Origin: JBGRQB01 sp041725875
Lineage (GTDB): Bacteria; Bacteroidota; Ignavibacteria; Ignavibacteriales; Melioribacteraceae
DNA length: 26,246 nucleotides
Assembly (NCBI GenBank): GCA_041725875.1
Contig: JBGRQB010000040.1
Coordinates: forward strand, 1-26,246
Reading direction: 5' to 3'
The notes below the pieces were generated by a model. It did no database searches and had not been told where the DNA came from. It saw only the letters and a list, made by a program, of their open reading frames with translations. Made by a program: the position numbers and the translations under genes. Below, piece after piece: positions 1 to 7,091 of the stretch; the first letter of the stretch is position 1; each line of letters begins with the position of its first letter.

Positions 1-255
1 GATTAAACATGTACTCTTCTTGTTCATCCCCCTTTCCCGAATTTAGAAGAAACAAATCTTTATAACTACACAGATGCAAAAGGAAAATTTATAATTCGCG
101 AAATAATTGACACAGCCCGGGTAGGAAAAAAAGGCTGGGTAGAATATATGTGGCCCAGACCAGGAGATCACGAAGCCTCAAGAAAAATTTCCTACGTTAA
201 AAAAATAAACACCCGGGAAGGTAACTTTATCGTCGGAGTTGGTGTTTACAGATAA
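1..255 (+). CDS. C-terminal part of a Cache-domain protein (partial, possibly disrupted)
   Basis: The frame ending at TAA 253-255 reads as the end of a single-Cache (sCache_2-like) sensory domain. It contains LLVHPPFPNLEETNL, a YTDAKGKF turn, GWVEYMWP, RKISYVKKI and a terminal FIVGVGVYR, the usual order of conserved blocks in that fold. The protein stops right after the domain, so no HAMP, kinase or chemotaxis module follows; it would be a free-standing, probably periplasmic, ligand-binding protein. Oddity: the same frame carries TAA at 4-6 and has no ATG until about 151, inside the domain. Frame 3 at the edge reads LNMY, which would fit just before LLVHP, so a one-base frameshift near position 12 is possible. 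The upstream part is outside the window, so pseudogene versus sequence error cannot be decided. The domain call is fairly sure; gene integrity is not. Confidence 0.5.
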
Positions 256-263
256 CTCATTTC

Positions 264-290
264 AATCCCGGTTCTGCCGGGATTTTTTTT
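264..290 (+). terminator. Rho-independent terminator after the Cache-domain gene
   Basis: Eight-base stem AATCCCGG (264-271) pairs with CCGGGATT (277-284) around a five-base loop and runs into eight T residues (283-290). It lies nine bases after the stop codon at 253-255. Confidence 0.85.
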
Positions 291-417
291 GAATTCCTCA
301 ATTATTTCTCAAAAATTAATTTTAAAACCCGCCTCATTTTTTTATTTTGTACATCATCAGATTAAAATGCTTCTATTGAAAGTATTTTTTGCTATCAACT
401 TAAAACTTAGGGAGAGT

Positions 418-2127
418 ATGCAACAGCTAAATGAGATTTTAATAACTATTGACGGATTTATCGGTAGCTCGGACTGGTTTGTCTATCTGCTTTTGGGGAC
501 AGGTGTATTTTTTACTTTTTATCTTAAATTTCCTCAGGTAAGATATTTTGGACACGCAATAAAAATTGTAAAAGGTAAATTTGACAGAAAAGATGATGTG
601 GGTGACACATCTCATTTTCAGGCTTTAACAACAGCGTTATCAGGAACGGTTGGAACCGGTAATATTGCCGGAGTTGCATTTGCAATTCATCTTGGCGGAC
701 CGGCAGCACTTTTCTGGATGCTTGTAACTGCAATGCTTGGTATGACAACCAAATTTGTAGAAGTTACACTTTCACACAAATATCGTGAAAAAACTCAGGA
801 CGGTACTATTGCAGGCGGACCAATGTTTTTTATGAAAAGACGCCTGAACATTAAACTTAGTAATGGAAAAGTAATAAAAACCGGAGCCTGGCTGGGAGCG
901 TTCTTTGCCTTCTCAACAGTGCTTTCTTCATTCGGAACCGGAAGTCTTCCGCAAATAAACAGTATTGCCAATGCAATGTTTTCAACTTTTGGAATTAATA
1001 AAATTGTGACTGGTGCAGTACTTGCTGTTATTTTAGGTTTTGTAATTATAGGCGGTATAAAAAGAATTGCCAAAGTTACTGAAAAACTTGTACCTGCAAT
1101 GGCTGTAATTTATTTCTTAGGCGCACTTTCAGTAATTATATTTAATTACGAAAATATAGTACCTTCTTTTATTTCTGTCTTCTCACAAATTTTTTCCGGC
1201 TCAGCCGCAACCGGCGGTTTTTTGGGTGCAACAATTGCCTATGCTTTTAATCGTGGTGTAAATCGCGGATTATTCTCAAATGAGGCCGGACAAGGTTCTG
1301 CCCCAATTGCTCATGCTGCTGCCCGCGCTCACGAACCTGTTTCAGAAGGACTTGTTTCAATTCTCGAACCCTTTATTGATACAATTATCATTTGTACTCT
1401 CACAGGTTTAACTCTTCTTGCTTCGGGAGTATGGAATAAAAAGATAGATAATGTATTTCAGAACGCAGATATGAATGTTCTTGCCAAGACTTACGATATT
1501 TCCGCTGAAAATGATAAACAGGAACTTTTTGATTTTCTTAACAATGGTTCCGAACTTCAGCTTTTTAGCGGTGATTTACAGATAGAAAACGGAGAAATAA
1601 AAAATAACATTTCCGTTATACACGCACGCTCTTTAGCAGAAGATATTAAAGTTTATAAAGAAAAAGATTTGTATTCCGGTGTAATAAAAATTGAAGAAGG
1701 AAAGCCCGCCGAAGATAATAATTTTATTTTCAAAGGAAAATCTCTGATGCATAGTGCACCACTTACAACAGAAGCTTTTAAACAAGGATTTATAGGAAAT
1801 TACGGACAATATATAGTTTCCATCGGATTACTTCTATTTGCTTTTTCAACAGCAATTTCCTGGTCATATTACGGCGACAGAGCCATAACTTATATGTTTG
1901 GTTCAAAATCGGTTATAGCTTACAGAGTGGTTTATATTGTTGCATTTTTCCTTGCAGCTTTTACTGATACAACAATAATATGGACATTGTCGGGAATAAC
2001 AATAGCCTTTATGACTATTCCAAATCTGCTTGGATTACTTTTTCTTCACAGAGAAGTTAAATCAACAATAAAAAAATATTGGATCGATTTCAGAAAAGAA
2101 TATCCAACAGAGAAACTTCCTGAATAA
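418..2127 (+). CDS. AGCS-family sodium:alanine/glycine symporter with a large extramembrane insertion
   Basis: 569 aa multi-pass inner-membrane protein of the alanine/glycine:cation symporter (AGCS, AlsT/DagA) family, which imports small neutral amino acids with Na+. Family blocks seen: FPQVRYFGHAIK, the core ALSGTVGTGNIAGVA, GGPAALFWM, TIAGGPMFFM, RGLFSNEAGQGSAPIAHAAA and FAFSTAISWSYYGDRA. ATG 418 is chosen because GGGAGAG lies directly before it and the family's N-terminus starts there; the frame extends upstream to a TTG at 289 without any family sequence. About 112 residues separate GVW (W339) from TTEAF (T451), where these proteins usually have one to two dozen, so there is a soluble, charged insertion of roughly 90-100 residues between two late membrane helices. 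Exact substrate is not shown by the sequence. A PhzF-family gene follows after 46 bp and a hairpin. Confidence 0.9.
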   Translation: MQQLNEILITIDGFIGSSDWFVYLLLGTGVFFTFYLKFPQVRYFGHAIKIVKGKFDRKDDVGDTSHFQALTTALSGTVGTGNIAGVAFAIHLGGPAALFWMLVTAMLGMTTKFVEVTLSHKYREKTQDGTIAGGPMFFMKRRLNIKLSNGKVIKTGAWLGAFFAFSTVLSSFGTGSLPQINSIANAMFSTFGINKIVTGAVLAVILGFVIIGGIKRIAKVTEKLVPAMAVIYFLGALSVIIFNYENIVPSFISVFSQIFSGSAATGGFLGATIAYAFNRGVNRGLFSNEAGQGSAPIAHAAARAHEPVSEGLVSILEPFIDTIIICTLTGLTLLASGVWNKKIDNVFQNADMNVLAKTYDISAENDKQELFDFLNNGSELQLFSGDLQIENGEIKNNISVIHARSLAEDIKVYKEKDLYSGVIKIEEGKPAEDNNFIFKGKSLMHSAPLTTEAFKQGFIGNYGQYIVSIGLLLFAFSTAISWSYYGDRAITYMFGSKSVIAYRVVYIVAFFLAAFTDTTIIWTLSGITIAFMTIPNLLGLLFLHREVKSTIKKYWIDFRKEYPTEKLPE

Positions 2128-2134
2128 ATTTTAC

Positions 2135-2160
2135 GAATCCTGCTTTGCAGGATTCTTTGT
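2135..2160 (+). terminator. Hairpin between the symporter and PhzF-family genes
   Basis: Perfect nine-base stem GAATCCTGC (2135-2143) / GCAGGATTC (2147-2155) with a three-base loop, followed by only a short T-rich tail (TTTGTT). It is probably a weak terminator or attenuator, since the next gene starts at 2174 with its SD sequence directly after it. Confidence 0.65.
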
Positions 2161-2173
2161 TAAAGGAGAGGTT

Positions 2174-2965
2174 ATGAAAATACCTGTATACCAGATAGAT
2201 GCTTTTACTGACAAAGCATTTGGCGGAAACCCGGCTGCTGTTTGTCCGTTGGAATTTTGGCCGGAAAATGAAATTATGCAAAAAATTGCTGCTGAAAATA
2301 ATTTGTCAGAAACAGCTTTTTTTGTTAACAAAGGTGAATTCATTGAGATAAAATGGTTCACGCCAAAAGTTGAAATAGAATTATGCGGTCACGCAACTCT
2401 TGCCACCACTTATGTTATTTTCAATTTTATTGCTCCTGAAAAGGAAGAATTAAAATTTCAATCAATGGGTGGAGAGCTGAGAGTCACAAAAGAGAATGAT
2501 TTGATTACACTCAACTTTCCGGCACGAATGCCGCAGAAAAGTGAAGCTCCGGCCGGACTGGCAGAAGCTTTAGGAAATACTCCAATTGAAATTTACAAAT
2601 CACGCGATTATGTTCTTTTGTTTGAATCGGAAAAAGATATAATAAATCTTTCACCAGATTTTGCCGAACTGTTAAAGATAGATGCACACGGATTTATCTG
2701 CACTGCACCGGGCGATAACTCAGATTTTGTTTCACGCTTTTTTGCTCCTCAGGTTGGTATAAATGAAGATCCTGTAACAGGTTCTGCACACACTAATCTT
2801 ATTCCTTTTTGGGCTGAGAGACTTAAAAAAAATAAACTTCACGCGTTTCAGTTATCTGAAAGAAAGGGAGAATTATTTTGTGAGCATCTTGGAGAGAGAG
2901 TTTTCATAAGCGGAAAAGCAGTCAAATTTTTACAAGGTTTTATAGAAATAGAAAATCCGGCCTGA
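2174..2965 (+). CDS. PhzF-family isomerase/epimerase-like protein
   Basis: 263 aa cytoplasmic protein of the PhzF family (diaminopimelate-epimerase fold, two similar halves). Seen: the N-terminal block QIDAFTDKAFGGNPAAVC; NNLSETAFF with Glu46, equivalent to the catalytic Glu45 of PhzF; WFTPKVEIELCGHATLATTY; and the second-half signature NEDPVTGSAH (Asp199). Length is normal for the family. The SD sequence AAAGGAGAG ends three bases before ATG 2174. PhzF itself acts in phenazine synthesis, but most members lie outside that pathway and have no assigned substrate. No phenazine genes are visible here, so the name denotes a family and not a pathway. A terminator overlaps the stop codon. Confidence 0.9.
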   Translation: MKIPVYQIDAFTDKAFGGNPAAVCPLEFWPENEIMQKIAAENNLSETAFFVNKGEFIEIKWFTPKVEIELCGHATLATTYVIFNFIAPEKEELKFQSMGGELRVTKENDLITLNFPARMPQKSEAPAGLAEALGNTPIEIYKSRDYVLLFESEKDIINLSPDFAELLKIDAHGFICTAPGDNSDFVSRFFAPQVGINEDPVTGSAHTNLIPFWAERLKKNKLHAFQLSERKGELFCEHLGERVFISGKAVKFLQGFIEIENPA

Positions 2966-2977
2966 GCCGGATTTTTT
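2954..2977. terminator. Terminator overlapping the PhzF stop codon, probably bidirectional
   Basis: Stem AATCCGGC (2954-2961) / GCCGGATT (2966-2973), loop CTGA, then six T residues (2972-2977). The stop codon TGA (2963-2965) lies in the loop. On the opposite strand the stem is followed by four T residues, so it may also end the convergent minus-strand gene that stops at 2980. Confidence 0.75.
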
Positions 2978-2979
2978 AA

Positions 2980-4053
2980 TTAAAACTTTACTTCCAATGA
3001 AACTTTAAACATTGAATTATCATCATAAGCGGCATTATCTTTTTTACTTGCATCAAAATCTGCAACAAGTTTAACACCTTTATTCAATTTATAGGCAGCT
3101 CCAAAAACAATTGCCTTATGCTCTTCATCTTTTGATTTCTCTTTTGTGAAATTATCATATCTTCCGAAAATTGCTAGTCTTTTAGGAAGAACTTTAATCT
3201 CTGCAAATAACGAATAACCTTTCTGGTCGTGAGAGGTATTGCTGTTAATAATTGCTGTTCCTGCTGAGTTTCCTTCACCGGTGTAATATTGACCTATCAA
3301 AGTAAACTTCTGATGCTCAAAAGTTAAAACTCCCGCGTGCACTGCAAGATCAGGCATTTCAGCTGTGTTGCCTTTACCAAAAGCTCCAAAATAAGTTAGC
3401 TGCAGATTTGGTAAAACTGACCATAAAGGACGAACTGTTAATCTGGTTTCAATTGTTTTGTTTTTATTTTCTTCAATAGCGTGATAACCGCCGCCATTAT
3501 AAATACCAATTGAAAAACTTCCATATTTACCCGGATAAGCTTTGCTCACTTCTTTCTGATACTTTTTATCAAGCTTTCCGCCCAGCAACGCAAAGAATGA
3601 AATTCCGTAATCGGTTGTACCAATTACTTTGAATCTGTCCATAAACATCTTTCCCTGCACACGGTACGGATTTATTTTCTGTTCAAATCCGAAAAACGGA
3701 CGATGAACAACACCAACTTCAAAATAAGGATTTGTGAAAAAAGCAAAATCATCAAATTTGTATTTCAGATAAGCATACTTTAATCTCAGTTCAACATTAC
3801 CTGCATCACTTCCCTCTTCATCAAGAGTAATGTCAGGAGTTAATCGAGCGGAAAATCCGTTACCAAGAGATTTTTCAATATTCAAATAACCTCTGGTAAT
3901 ATCAAACTTGTTAATATCTTCTGTTTTTTTCTTTCCGGCCTTAAAATTAAGGAACCAATGCCCGCTTATTTTGAGATCTTCAAGCTGACCAAAAGTAAGT
4001 CCGCCAAAAAAAATAAAGGCAGATAAAAAAGTAAAAAGTAGTTTGTTTTTCAT
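2980..4053 (-). CDS. Outer-membrane beta-barrel, porin-like protein
   Basis: 357 aa. The start MKNKLLFTFLSAFIFFGGLTFG is a good signal peptide with probable cleavage before QLEDL. The rest alternates polar and hydrophobic residues as in transmembrane beta-strands, with many aromatic girdle residues (AYLKYKFDDFAFF, FTLIGQYYTG, LAIFGRYDNF, KVSLEVKF). It ends in Phe, the terminal residue recognised by the BAM assembly machinery. It recalls the phosphate-selective porin/OprO-P type by overall layout, but no diagnostic motif was found, so substrate is unknown. ATG 4051-4053 is preferred over ATG 4063-4065 because GGAGAG lies between them; the spacing is short, so the longer form (MVGE-) is not excluded. 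It is divergent from the M14 peptidase gene. Confidence 0.75.
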   Translation of the reverse strand: MKNKLLFTFLSAFIFFGGLTFGQLEDLKISGHWFLNFKAGKKKTEDINKFDITRGYLNIEKSLGNGFSARLTPDITLDEEGSDAGNVELRLKYAYLKYKFDDFAFFTNPYFEVGVVHRPFFGFEQKINPYRVQGKMFMDRFKVIGTTDYGISFFALLGGKLDKKYQKEVSKAYPGKYGSFSIGIYNGGGYHAIEENKNKTIETRLTVRPLWSVLPNLQLTYFGAFGKGNTAEMPDLAVHAGVLTFEHQKFTLIGQYYTGEGNSAGTAIINSNTSHDQKGYSLFAEIKVLPKRLAIFGRYDNFTKEKSKDEEHKAIVFGAAYKLNKGVKLVADFDASKKDNAAYDDNSMFKVSLEVKF

Positions 4054-4347
4054 CTCTCCAACCATTTATATAATGTAATTGTTAGTTCTCCTTCCAAAAG
4101 AACGTCCAAATAAAAGAATGTTTAATGTTAAATGCACTTTAAGAAATTGTTAAGTTTTTGTTAAAACTTTTCTTTTCCTACTATTTTCCTAGATTTTAGC
4201 CTGTTTTACACAAATAAACTATCGATATCTCTTTTTTCTTTTTTAGTTAAACTTCTTAAACAGATCAAAAAGCTACATATTTATGCTGTTTTATTTTTCT
4301 GTAATATTAGCTAAGTTGAATTACCCGATTTATAAACCGGAGAAAAA

Positions 4348-6105
4348 ATGAAAATTAAATCACAATTTATCTTAGTTATAATTCTGACTCTTTTAGTTTC
4401 AACTCAACTTTTTTCACAGTCAGACCTCTCAAAAATCAACCTGAAATATGAAAAAAATATTACTTTAACTTATAACGAAATTATAGATGCTTATAAGATT
4501 CTTGATTCCAATTTTGATAAGGCAAAGTTGATTGAAGTGGGGAAAACAGATATCGGAAAACCGCTTCATCTCTTTATCATTTCAGGCGATTCCGATTTTG
4601 ATCCTGAATCTGTGAAGAGAAAAAATAGAACCGTGGTATTTATAAATAACGGAATTCATCCCGGCGAGCCTTGCGGAATGGATGCAAGTATACAATTTGC
4701 AATGGATCTTTTAACAGATAAAAATAACAAACTTGCCTTACTGGAAAATCTTGTATTTTGCATAGTTCCGATTTACAGTCCGGGCGGAACGTTAAACCGC
4801 AGCGCATTTAACAGAGCAAATCAAGATACTCCTTATGAGGCCGGATTCAGAGGAAATGGAAGAAATCTTGATCTGAATCGTGATTTTGTAAAACTGGATA
4901 CTAAAAATGCCCGCTCACTTGTTAAAGCATTTCGCACCTGGGAACCACAGGTTTTTCTCGATACCCACACAACAAATGGTTCAGATCATCAATATGTAAT
5001 TACTCTTATTGCTCAAAATCCGGCAAGTATGCACCCGGCTGCAGGAAAATATTTCAAAAATAAAATGGTTCCTGATCTTTACAGACGAATGGCAAAAGGA
5101 AAATATGAAATGATTCCCTACATTGCTTCAATTGGCAAAACACCTTATGAAAAAGGGTTCATTAATTATATTCCTTCACCACGTTTTTCAACCGGTTATA
5201 CTAATTTATTTAATAATTTCTGTTTTATGACAGAGAACCATATTTTCAAAGAATATAAAGACAGAGTAAAATCTGTTTATAATTTTATCACTGCACTTGC
5301 AGAATATTCCAGTGAAAATTCTAGTGAAATAAATTCAGTAATTGCCAGGGTAAATGAAGAAATAAAAACGCAAAAAGAATTTATACTTAACTGGAAACTT
5401 GATAAAGAAAAGTTTTCTCTGATAAATTTTAAAGGTTACCGGGGAAAATATAAAAAGAGTATGCTTACCGGGTTAGACAGATTTTATTATGATCACAACG
5501 ATAAGTTTGAAGAAAAAATCAAATATTACACAGAATATAATCCTTCTAAAAAAATTACAGCTCCCAAAAAATATATTATTCCGCAAGCCTGGAGTGAAGC
5601 AATTGAACGACTCAAACTCAACAATATTGAATTCGAAATACTTGAGCAAGATTCGATAATTGAATGTGAAGTTTATTACATAACAGACTTAAAATCTTAC
5701 TCCAGACCTCATAACGGTCACTTCTTTCATACAAAAGTTACCACACGAAAAGAAATTCAGAAAATTCAATACTTCAAAGGAGATATGATTGTTGCGGTTA
5801 ATCAAAAATCGAATCGATACATTGTAAATGTTCTGGAACCTGAAGCTCCCGATTCATTTTTCAGATGGAACTTTTTTGATGCTTGTCTGGACCAACGCGA
5901 ATATTTTTCAACTTATGTTTTTGAAGAAAAAGCAATAAAACTTCTGGAAGAAATTCCTGGTCTGAGAGAAAAATTTGAAGTAAAACAAAAATCGAATGAA
6001 AAATTCAGGAAAAATCAGCGGGCTCAACTCGATTTTATCTACAAAAATTCTCCATATTATGAGAAGACTCACAAACGCTATCCGGTTGCAAGAATATTAC
6101 ACTAA
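4348..6105 (+). CDS. Secreted M14-family zinc carboxypeptidase-like protein
   Basis: 585 aa with an N-terminal signal sequence (hydrophobic residues 8-22, LFSQSDL at the probable cleavage region). The M14 metal-binding set is complete: HPGE (His104, Glu107), NLDLNRDF (Asn173, Arg178), DTHTTNG (third ligand His207) and FMTENH (candidate catalytic Glu296). It should therefore be an active zinc peptidase in the periplasm or outside the cell, trimming C-terminal residues or acting on peptides. The roughly 280-residue C-terminal part is not the peptidase core and was not recognised. GGAG lies five bases before ATG 4348. The gene stands alone, with a divergent porin upstream and a terminator downstream. 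Substrate specificity cannot be read from the sequence. Confidence 0.88.
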   Translation: MKIKSQFILVIILTLLVSTQLFSQSDLSKINLKYEKNITLTYNEIIDAYKILDSNFDKAKLIEVGKTDIGKPLHLFIISGDSDFDPESVKRKNRTVVFINNGIHPGEPCGMDASIQFAMDLLTDKNNKLALLENLVFCIVPIYSPGGTLNRSAFNRANQDTPYEAGFRGNGRNLDLNRDFVKLDTKNARSLVKAFRTWEPQVFLDTHTTNGSDHQYVITLIAQNPASMHPAAGKYFKNKMVPDLYRRMAKGKYEMIPYIASIGKTPYEKGFINYIPSPRFSTGYTNLFNNFCFMTENHIFKEYKDRVKSVYNFITALAEYSSENSSEINSVIARVNEEIKTQKEFILNWKLDKEKFSLINFKGYRGKYKKSMLTGLDRFYYDHNDKFEEKIKYYTEYNPSKKITAPKKYIIPQAWSEAIERLKLNNIEFEILEQDSIIECEVYYITDLKSYSRPHNGHFFHTKVTTRKEIQKIQYFKGDMIVAVNQKSNRYIVNVLEPEAPDSFFRWNFFDACLDQREYFSTYVFEEKAIKLLEEIPGLREKFEVKQKSNEKFRKNQRAQLDFIYKNSPYYEKTHKRYPVARILH

Positions 6106-6131
6106 AACTACTATATAATAATTTTTATACT

Positions 6132-6161
6132 AAAGCTGTTTCAATCTGAAATAGCTTTTTT
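6132..6161 (+). terminator. Terminator after the M14 peptidase gene
   Basis: Eleven-base stem, 6132-6142 with 6148-6158 (one G·T pair), loop AATCT, then T residues to 6161. Confidence 0.8.
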
Positions 6162-6233
6162 CATTCATTTTGTAACTTTTTACCAGAATTGAGCTCTATT
6201 ATATGATTATCAAAATCAATGGTGGGAGATTTT

Positions 6234-6983
6234 ATGGAAAAAGTTTACAAAGCAAGTTTTATACTTATTATAGTAATTACTTCACTTTTTGCTCAGTCGA
6301 AGCAGGTAGGGGGGAAAGTAATAGAAATTGAAACAAACAAACCAATAGAAGGTTGTATTGTTTTACTGAGTGAACTAGATAAAGAAATTACTTCATTAGC
6401 TATTACAGATTCATCAGGGAACTTTTTTTTCGACAATATATCGGGCAAATTTGTTCAAATTTCGATTGAAAAAATAACTTATGACGGGGCAATACTTGGC
6501 CCAATTAGGTTAAAGAAAAACACCCCAACAAAGTTAAAAGTAATTTTAACCCCCGTTCCGCATTACACAGATGATGTAATTGTTACTTCTGAAAAAGACA
6601 AAAAAATATTACAGACCGCTGGATTTTATGAACGCAAACAAAACGGAAACGGTCAATTCTTAACATTAAATGACTTCAAGAAATATGAAATTACTTCGAT
6701 ACGACAATTGATACTTAATTTTACACAACTAGCAATTAATCAAAATGGTCAAGTATTTAACAGATATGCGAGAGTTGGAATAAATGGAACTTCCACAGTA
6801 ACAATAATTGTTGACGGAATCCGTTATGATCAGGGATGCGATACTTCACCCTTACCCATTGAAGCTATAGTTAGTATTGATAGTGTGATTGGAATTGAAT
6901 TTTACAAAAACTCAGCTGAAATTCCTTCGCAATATAGTCAATTTAACACCGCTGCAGGAGTTTTGCTAATCTGGACGAAATAG
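6234..6983 (+). CDS. Exported carboxypeptidase-regulatory domain plus TonB-plug-like protein, no barrel
   Basis: 249 aa. A signal peptide ends near SLFAQS. Residues about 22-105 are a carboxypeptidase-D regulatory-like Ig fold (VGGKVIEIETNKPIEGCIV, DSSGNFFFDNI). The remainder resembles a TonB-receptor plug: GFYERKQNGNGQFLTLNDF, then VTIIVDGIRYDQGC, then VIGIEFYKNSAEIPSQY, ending GVLLIWTK. No beta-barrel follows, so it cannot be a TonB-dependent channel; barrel-less proteins of this layout are known in Bacteroidota and Gemmatimonadota without a clear function. ATG 6234 is chosen because GGGAG lies five to six bases before it; an in-frame ATG at 6219 lies upstream of that SD sequence. It is a single-gene unit between two terminators. 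Confidence 0.75.
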   Translation: MEKVYKASFILIIVITSLFAQSKQVGGKVIEIETNKPIEGCIVLLSELDKEITSLAITDSSGNFFFDNISGKFVQISIEKITYDGAILGPIRLKKNTPTKLKVILTPVPHYTDDVIVTSEKDKKILQTAGFYERKQNGNGQFLTLNDFKKYEITSIRQLILNFTQLAINQNGQVFNRYARVGINGTSTVTIIVDGIRYDQGCDTSPLPIEAIVSIDSVIGIEFYKNSAEIPSQYSQFNTAAGVLLIWTK

Positions 6984-7007
6984 CCGGAAAAGTTTCACAC
7001 AAATAAG

Positions 7008-7048
7008 AAAAAGTCTGTTTATTCGTTTATAAATAGACTTTTTTTTAT
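7008..7048 (+). terminator. Strong terminator before the GH63 gene
   Basis: Fifteen-base stem (7008-7022 with 7029-7043, one G·T pair), six-base loop, and a run of T residues from 7039 to 7046. It ends the plug-like gene and separates it from the next transcription unit. Confidence 0.88.
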
Positions 7049-7091
7049 ATATTTACAGATGAATTTCCAAAAATCACAAAACGAGTCAAAA

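Noticed and set aside
289..417. N-terminal extension of the AGCS symporter from a TTG at 289
   Set aside because: The extension begins inside the preceding terminator region and has no family similarity; GGGAGAG marks ATG 418.
2174..2965. Phenazine biosynthesis role for the PhzF-family gene
   Set aside because: No other phenazine genes are near, and most family members are unrelated to phenazines.
4085..4103. Inverted repeat GTTCT-N9-AGAAC before the porin gene
   Set aside because: Only five paired bases; it could occur by chance in AT-rich leader sequence, and the purine-rich GGAAGGAG nearby has no start codon at proper distance.
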